From: Paraburkholderia lacunae
GTDB taxonomy: Bacteria; Pseudomonadota; Gammaproteobacteria; Burkholderiales; Burkholderiaceae
Reading direction: 5' to 3'
NCBI RefSeq assembly: GCF_003353175.1
Contig: NZ_QHKS01000020.1
Location: 62,001-126,000 of the forward strand
Length of the DNA stretch: 64,000 nucleotides
Part shown: positions 60,301-64,000 of the stretch, piece after piece
How positions within the stretch are numbered: the first letter of the stretch is position 1
Layout: the number at the start of each line of letters is the position of its first letter
The notes under the pieces: generated by a model
Databases searched by the model: none
Seen by the model: only the letters and a program-made list of their open reading frames with translations
Told to the model about the DNA's origin: nothing
Program-made: the position numbers and the translations under genes

Positions 60301-60605
60301 GCTCCACCGGTTTGAGTCAGTGCTTCGAACACCTGCCCGACACGCATGCGCACGACGCCCGGCGTCGCGCCGAAATCGTTGATTTCGAGCTTTGCGGCAG
60401 GCAACGAGCCGTCACTAAAGATGCGCTCGAGCACGGCTTCCCATACGCTGCTCATGCCATCCACCGAAGTGGTGATGTTCACGACTGTGCGGTTCCCGTC
60501 GTTCGTTTCAAGCAGTACTTCGAGATCCCCGGACGCGACGACGCCTGCAAGTGCGCGGCCTCGGGCGGGGGAGCCCGCCGGGAAATCAAGGACGATGGTT
60601 TCCAT
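60297..60605 (-). CDS. mdcC: malonate decarboxylase acyl-carrier protein (delta)
   Basis: 102 aa. The prosthetic-group Ser is S25 in VVASGDLEVLLE. The group, 2'-(5''-phosphoribosyl)-3'-dephospho-CoA, is made by MdcB and attached by MdcG. Overlaps mdcD by 4 nt. No intact mdcG is in the window. Confidence 0.9.
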   Translation of the reverse strand: METIVLDFPAGSPARGRALAGVVASGDLEVLLETNDGNRTVVNITTSVDGMSSVWEAVLERIFSDGSLPAAKLEINDFGATPGVVRMRVGQVFEALTQTGGA

Positions 60606-60613
60606 TTGCTTTC

Positions 60614-61516
60614 CTATGCCTTCGTCGTGTGGGGGGCTTCGTTTTGAAGCCTGTCGAGAAAGAGTGCGGCGGCGAGCAGATCGGCCGCACCGCCAGGTGA
60701 CACGTGAAGTTCGACGAGCCGCCGGTCCAGTGCCTTGAGGTGACGCCGGCCCGCAAGCATGGCGGCTCCGCCGTGCTCCAGTACGCGTCGTGCTCCGCCT
60801 TGTGTCTCGGCGAGGGCGCTGCGGCCACCTCGTGCGAGCACACAGGTGTCGTCGAGACTCGCCATAACGGCGAGCAGCGCGTTCAGCCGGGCTGCCGTTT
60901 CACTGTCGCCTCGAAGGCGCGAACTCGCGAGTTCCGGCAGGGCCACTTCGACCACGTGCGGAAAGCCTGCCTGCGCCTGACCACGTGCGCCGCCGACGTC
61001 ATAGTCGCGACATGCCTGCTCGCCCTTGTGGCCGGTCAGCTTGGGCGCGTGGAGGTCCGGTAGACGCGCGATCGATCCTGCGCGCGAGGCAACGCCATGG
61101 GGCGTGAGATCCGTCGGCTCGCGCGCTGCCGCGGTCACGAGCAGCCCGAGCGCCCAGATCGCGCCGCGATGGGTGTTGACGCCACCCGTCGCGTGCAGCA
61201 TCCGGATTTCGCCGATGCGTCCGATCGCGCCAATGCGCTCGCGAAGCGCCAGCATCGGCCGGGTTTCGACGGCCGCGTGCGCCAGTTCAACAAAGGTCGG
61301 CTCCAACGCATGGGCCGACGCGCACATCAGGTTCCAGTCGAGGTCGTCGTGCGCGCCGCGGCTGCGAATATCGACGAGACCGGGCTTCGGCGCGAGCGTA
61401 ACTTCCTCGATGAGTGCCGCGACCACGTGCCCACCCAGACGTTCGGCGAGCCGGTCCCACCCGGCGGTTTGCAACTGCGGGACCGTTGCCGGAGCCGTTG
61501 CAAGGCTGTCGCGCAT
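60614..61516 (-). CDS. mdcB: triphosphoribosyl-dephospho-CoA synthase
   Basis: 300 aa. EEVTLAPKPGLVDIRSRGAH, then DLDWNLMCASAHALEP and ATGGVNTHRGAIWALGLL are the family motifs (CitG/MdcB). Makes the carrier's cofactor from ATP and dephospho-CoA. ATG 61516 with CAGGAG upstream; GTG 61519 is possible. Overlaps the mdcA stop. Confidence 0.92.
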   Translation of the reverse strand: MRDSLATAPATVPQLQTAGWDRLAERLGGHVVAALIEEVTLAPKPGLVDIRSRGAHDDLDWNLMCASAHALEPTFVELAHAAVETRPMLALRERIGAIGRIGEIRMLHATGGVNTHRGAIWALGLLVTAAAREPTDLTPHGVASRAGSIARLPDLHAPKLTGHKGEQACRDYDVGGARGQAQAGFPHVVEVALPELASSRLRGDSETAARLNALLAVMASLDDTCVLARGGRSALAETQGGARRVLEHGGAAMLAGRRHLKALDRRLVELHVSPGGAADLLAAALFLDRLQNEAPHTTKA

Positions 61517-63171
61517 CACCAGCTCCTGAAGCGTGCGGGTGGGGCGTACAGCCCACCGGACCAGTCGACCAGATCCGCCATGCTCTTTGCGGCCAGCAGC
61601 GAGCGATTGGCTTCGTTGCGGTGAATGCCAAGGTCCTCGGGCAGCGCGACAAAGCCATCGCGCCGCAGCGCTGCAAGACTGTCTGCGTTGCTCGTCAGGC
61701 CGACCGGCGTGACACCGGCGACGGCGGCAATCATCTCCTTGCGGTGTTCGATGGAGCGAGCCTTATAGAGGTAGGCGATGCCTTCTTCCGTCAGCACATG
61801 GGTGACGTCGTCGCCATAGATCATGACCGGCGCGAGTGGCATGCCGGCCTCGCGGCCTACTTCGACTGCGTCGATTGATTCGACGATGGTCGGCTGCCCG
61901 CCCGCCTGGAATGTCTCGACCATCTGGACGACCAGCTTGCGGCCACGTTCGAGCGGGCTGTCGGTTTGCAGCAGATCGAGCCAGGCGGGGGACGCGTGGC
62001 GGCGGCCGTGCGGATCGTGTCCCATGTTCGGTGCGCCGCCGAAGCCGGTCAGCCGACCGTGCGTCACCGTCGAAGAGTTGCCGAGACCATCCATCTGCAG
62101 CGTTGAGCCGATGAACATGTCGACTGCGTATTGCCCCGCGAGCTGGCACAGCGCGCGATTGGAACGCATCGACCCGTCCCGGCCCGTGAAGAAGATGTCC
62201 GGGCGTTCCGCGACATAAGCTTCCATGCCCAGTTCGCCGCCGAAGCAGTGTACGCTCTCGACCCAGCCGGTTTCGATTGCCGGAATCAAGGTCGGGTGTG
62301 GGTTCAAGGTCCAGTGTTTGCAGATCTTGCCCTTGAGGCCGAGCTTTTCGCCGTAGGTCGGAAGGATCAGTTCGATTGCCGCTGTGTTGAAACCGATCCC
62401 GTGATTGAGTGACTGCACCTGATGCCGCTCGTAGATGCCGCGAATCGCCATCATTGCCATCAGCACATGAATCGGCGTGATGAGACGCGGATCGCGCGTG
62501 AAAAGTGGCTCGATGAAAAACGGCTTGTCGGATTGGACGACGTAGTCTATCCACGAACCGGGGATATCCACACGCGGCAGGTCCTTCGGATCGTCGACGA
62601 TTTCATTGACCTGCGCGATCACGATGCCATCACGAAACGCGGCGGCTTCGACGAGCGCGGGCGTATCTTCGGTGCTCGGGCCGGTGTAGAGATTGCCTTG
62701 TCGGTCGGCCTTGTAGCCGGCCACGAGTACGACGTTGGGCGTCAGATCAACATAGAGCCGCGCGTACAGTTCGATGTAGGTATGGATCGCGCCGATTTCG
62801 AGAATGCCGTCCTGAAGGAACTGCGAGATGCGCAGGCTTTGCGTGCCGGCATAGGCGAAGTCGAGCTTTCTGGCAATGCCGCGCTCGAAGAGATCCAGAT
62901 GTTCGGCGCGGCTCACGCTCGGGATGATCAGGTGCAGGCCGTTGACGATGCCCGGATCGACCCTGGCGAGCGCGCGCGACAGAAAATCGGCCTGTTTCTG
63001 GTTGTTGCCCTCGACGACAACCCGGTCGCCCGGCGCGATCAGGTTTTGAAGGACGTCGACGATGCGCTCGGGGGGCAATACCACGCCATCCGCAATCGAT
63101 GCGACGCGCGCGAGGCGGCGATGTTTTTCCGCGCGCCGCGTGGCCCAATGGGACGGACTTTGACTGGACAT
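61516..63171 (-). CDS. mdcA: malonate decarboxylase alpha subunit (acetyl-ACP:malonate ACP transferase)
   Basis: 551 aa. Exchanges acetyl for malonyl on the carrier protein. Family features are GDRVVVEGNNQKQADFLSRA, SHRAEHLDLFERG-type VSRAEHLDLFERGI, GIGFNTAAIELILPTYGEKL and GRDGSMRSNRALCQLAGQYA. ATG 63171 has GGGAGAG 7 nt upstream. First gene of mdcA-B-C-D-E-madL-madM-mdcH; a dyad at 63248 lies 77 bp upstream. Confidence 0.95.
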   Translation of the reverse strand: MSSQSPSHWATRRAEKHRRLARVASIADGVVLPPERIVDVLQNLIAPGDRVVVEGNNQKQADFLSRALARVDPGIVNGLHLIIPSVSRAEHLDLFERGIARKLDFAYAGTQSLRISQFLQDGILEIGAIHTYIELYARLYVDLTPNVVLVAGYKADRQGNLYTGPSTEDTPALVEAAAFRDGIVIAQVNEIVDDPKDLPRVDIPGSWIDYVVQSDKPFFIEPLFTRDPRLITPIHVLMAMMAIRGIYERHQVQSLNHGIGFNTAAIELILPTYGEKLGLKGKICKHWTLNPHPTLIPAIETGWVESVHCFGGELGMEAYVAERPDIFFTGRDGSMRSNRALCQLAGQYAVDMFIGSTLQMDGLGNSSTVTHGRLTGFGGAPNMGHDPHGRRHASPAWLDLLQTDSPLERGRKLVVQMVETFQAGGQPTIVESIDAVEVGREAGMPLAPVMIYGDDVTHVLTEEGIAYLYKARSIEHRKEMIAAVAGVTPVGLTSNADSLAALRRDGFVALPEDLGIHRNEANRSLLAAKSMADLVDWSGGLYAPPARFRSW

Positions 63172-63247
63172 GTGTGCTCTCCCTCTGGACATAAGATGAG
63201 TCTATGGAGCGAGGGGTATCGGTTCAATCACGTTCGGGGCAAGTCCG

Positions 63248-63262
63248 TTATCCCAAGGGTAA
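63248..63262. promoter_or_regulatory. dyad operator upstream of mdcA
   Basis: TTATCCCAAGGGTAA, near-perfect dyad TTAnCCC-A-GGGnTAA of LysR T-N11-A type, centred 84 bp before the mdcA ATG. Its counterpart survives, damaged, in the relic at 51250. The rest of 63172-63472 has no other supported feature. Confidence 0.6.
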
Positions 63263-63472
63263 TGATCTTTCGGGCGGCGCGCTAAAACCGTGAAAGGACC
63301 GGGCACGAGGGCTTGACCTCGTCACTTAGGGGTTTTCCCGTTCAACGTGAGGGCGCATCGTTTCAGCGTATTCGGGCTTGGCGTCGAATGCCCGGCACCA
63401 CGCAGCGTCTCGACGAAGCGTTCGTCACGCTACGCGGCGAACTCCGCAGACAAGATCCTGATCGCTGTTCAG

Positions 63473-64000
63473 TCAATCTTCAGCCACGTCGATCGAGATC
63501 ACAGTGCCTGTGTGCTGAGCACTTTCGATGTGCAACTTCGCGTCAATCAACCTGGCACGTTCGACCATCCCTTGCAGGCCATACGAATATCCAGCACCGG
63601 CCTCAACCGTATCGAAGCCCCGGCCGTCATCGCTGATCCTCAGTTCAACACCACTATTGATTCTGGATATTGTAATTTTCACCCGCGACGCGCCAGCATG
63701 GCGGGCGACGTTGGTCAACGACTCCTGTGCGATACGAAAAATTGCCGTCGCACGCGCGTCCGAAAAGCGCGGTTCTGCACCCTGAATGTGGAGGTGACAG
63801 GGAATCCGGGTGTGACGCTTGAAATCATCGACGAGCCATTCGAGCGCTGACGCGAGACCAAAATTCAGCGCGACCGGCCTCAGATGGCTGGCCACGTTGC
63901 GCACGATCTGGATGGTCTTGTCAACCAGCGCCCGCATCTCGTCGACCTTGTGCATCGCAGCCGAATCATTGGCAAGCTGCATCTCGAGCAAGGATACGTT
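63473..64000 (-). CDS. sensor histidine kinase, C-terminal part (runs off the right edge)
   Basis: 176 codons visible. The frame is open to the edge (NVSLLEMQLAND...). Late HisKA_3 helix (RNVASHLRPVALNFGLASAL), then an HATPase_c domain with AIFRIAQESLTNVARHAGAS, ISDDGRGFD and YGLQGMVERARLI. NarL-type partner kinase like the one at 7435; N-terminal sensing part and partner lie outside the window. Confidence 0.9.
   Translation of the reverse strand, partial: NVSLLEMQLANDSAAMHKVDEMRALVDKTIQIVRNVASHLRPVALNFGLASALEWLVDDFKRHTRIPCHLHIQGAEPRFSDARATAIFRIAQESLTNVARHAGASRVKITISRINSGVELRISDDGRGFDTVEAGAGYSYGLQGMVERARLIDAKLHIESAQHTGTVISIDVAED

Noticed and set aside
1..64000. CRISPR arrays, tRNA or rRNA genes, phage genes
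   Set aside because: No regularly spaced repeats, no tRNA-like cloverleaf seen by eye, and no structural phage proteins among the open frames.

Overview
The window is GC-rich DNA that reads as a Burkholderiaceae genome, most likely Burkholderia or Paraburkholderia. The grounds are high-GC codon use, a second ATP synthase operon of N-ATPase type, a class I PHA synthase beside acetate-metabolism genes, and small orphan proteins of a kind typical of that family. No rRNA, tRNA or CRISPR array was seen.

Region 1 (1-900) is scar tissue: a 5'-truncated aldo/keto reductase, a small orphan ORF, a 72-bp relic of an acetyl-CoA synthetase gene and a small membrane ORF. Region 2 (0.95-43 kb) is one functional island. 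Its content resembles the low-oxygen-activated (lxa) locus known from Burkholderia cenocepacia: acetyl-CoA synthetase and an acetate permease; a NarL-type two-component system; a receiver-only regulator in an operon with an oxygen-sensing FNR; five universal stress proteins; phaC, a MaoC-phosphotransacylase fusion, ackA and fabI; a flavodoxin; a complete nine-gene N-ATPase operon; oleate hydratase; a K+ channel; a ribosome-hibernation-like protein; an APH/P-loop kinase; two alcohol dehydrogenases; Hsp20, BON and CBS proteins; a SulP transporter; two hemerythrins; and c-type cytochromes. About 18 FNR-type boxes (TTGAY-N4-RTCAA) lie in the intergenic gaps of this island, and I found none to its right. 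A second palindrome, TGTAGG-N6-CCTACA, stands upstream of the regulator-fnr operon and two other promoters; I infer it is the site of the NarL-type regulator. The suggested circuit is kinase to NarL regulator to FNR to the island, giving substrate-level ATP from acetyl phosphate, redox sinks (PHA, alcohol), proton-motive-force control and dormancy/stress functions.

Region 3 (43-51.8 kb) is a mosaic: an AT-rich boundary, an NHL-type secreted protein, a solute-binding lipoprotein, panB cut by an IS3-family element that is itself truncated, a thioesterase, a LysR regulator, an NTF2-like protein and a broken IS91-family transposase. It also holds a decayed copy of the malonate operon promoter and the start of mdcA.

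Region 4 (51.8-63.3 kb) is malonate catabolism: a propeller lipoprotein, a second acs, mdcR, then on the other strand mdcA-B-C-D-E-madL-madM-mdcH. Malonate decarboxylase releases acetate, which the neighbouring Acs can activate. A full mdcG is missing. The window ends inside another sensor histidine kinase.
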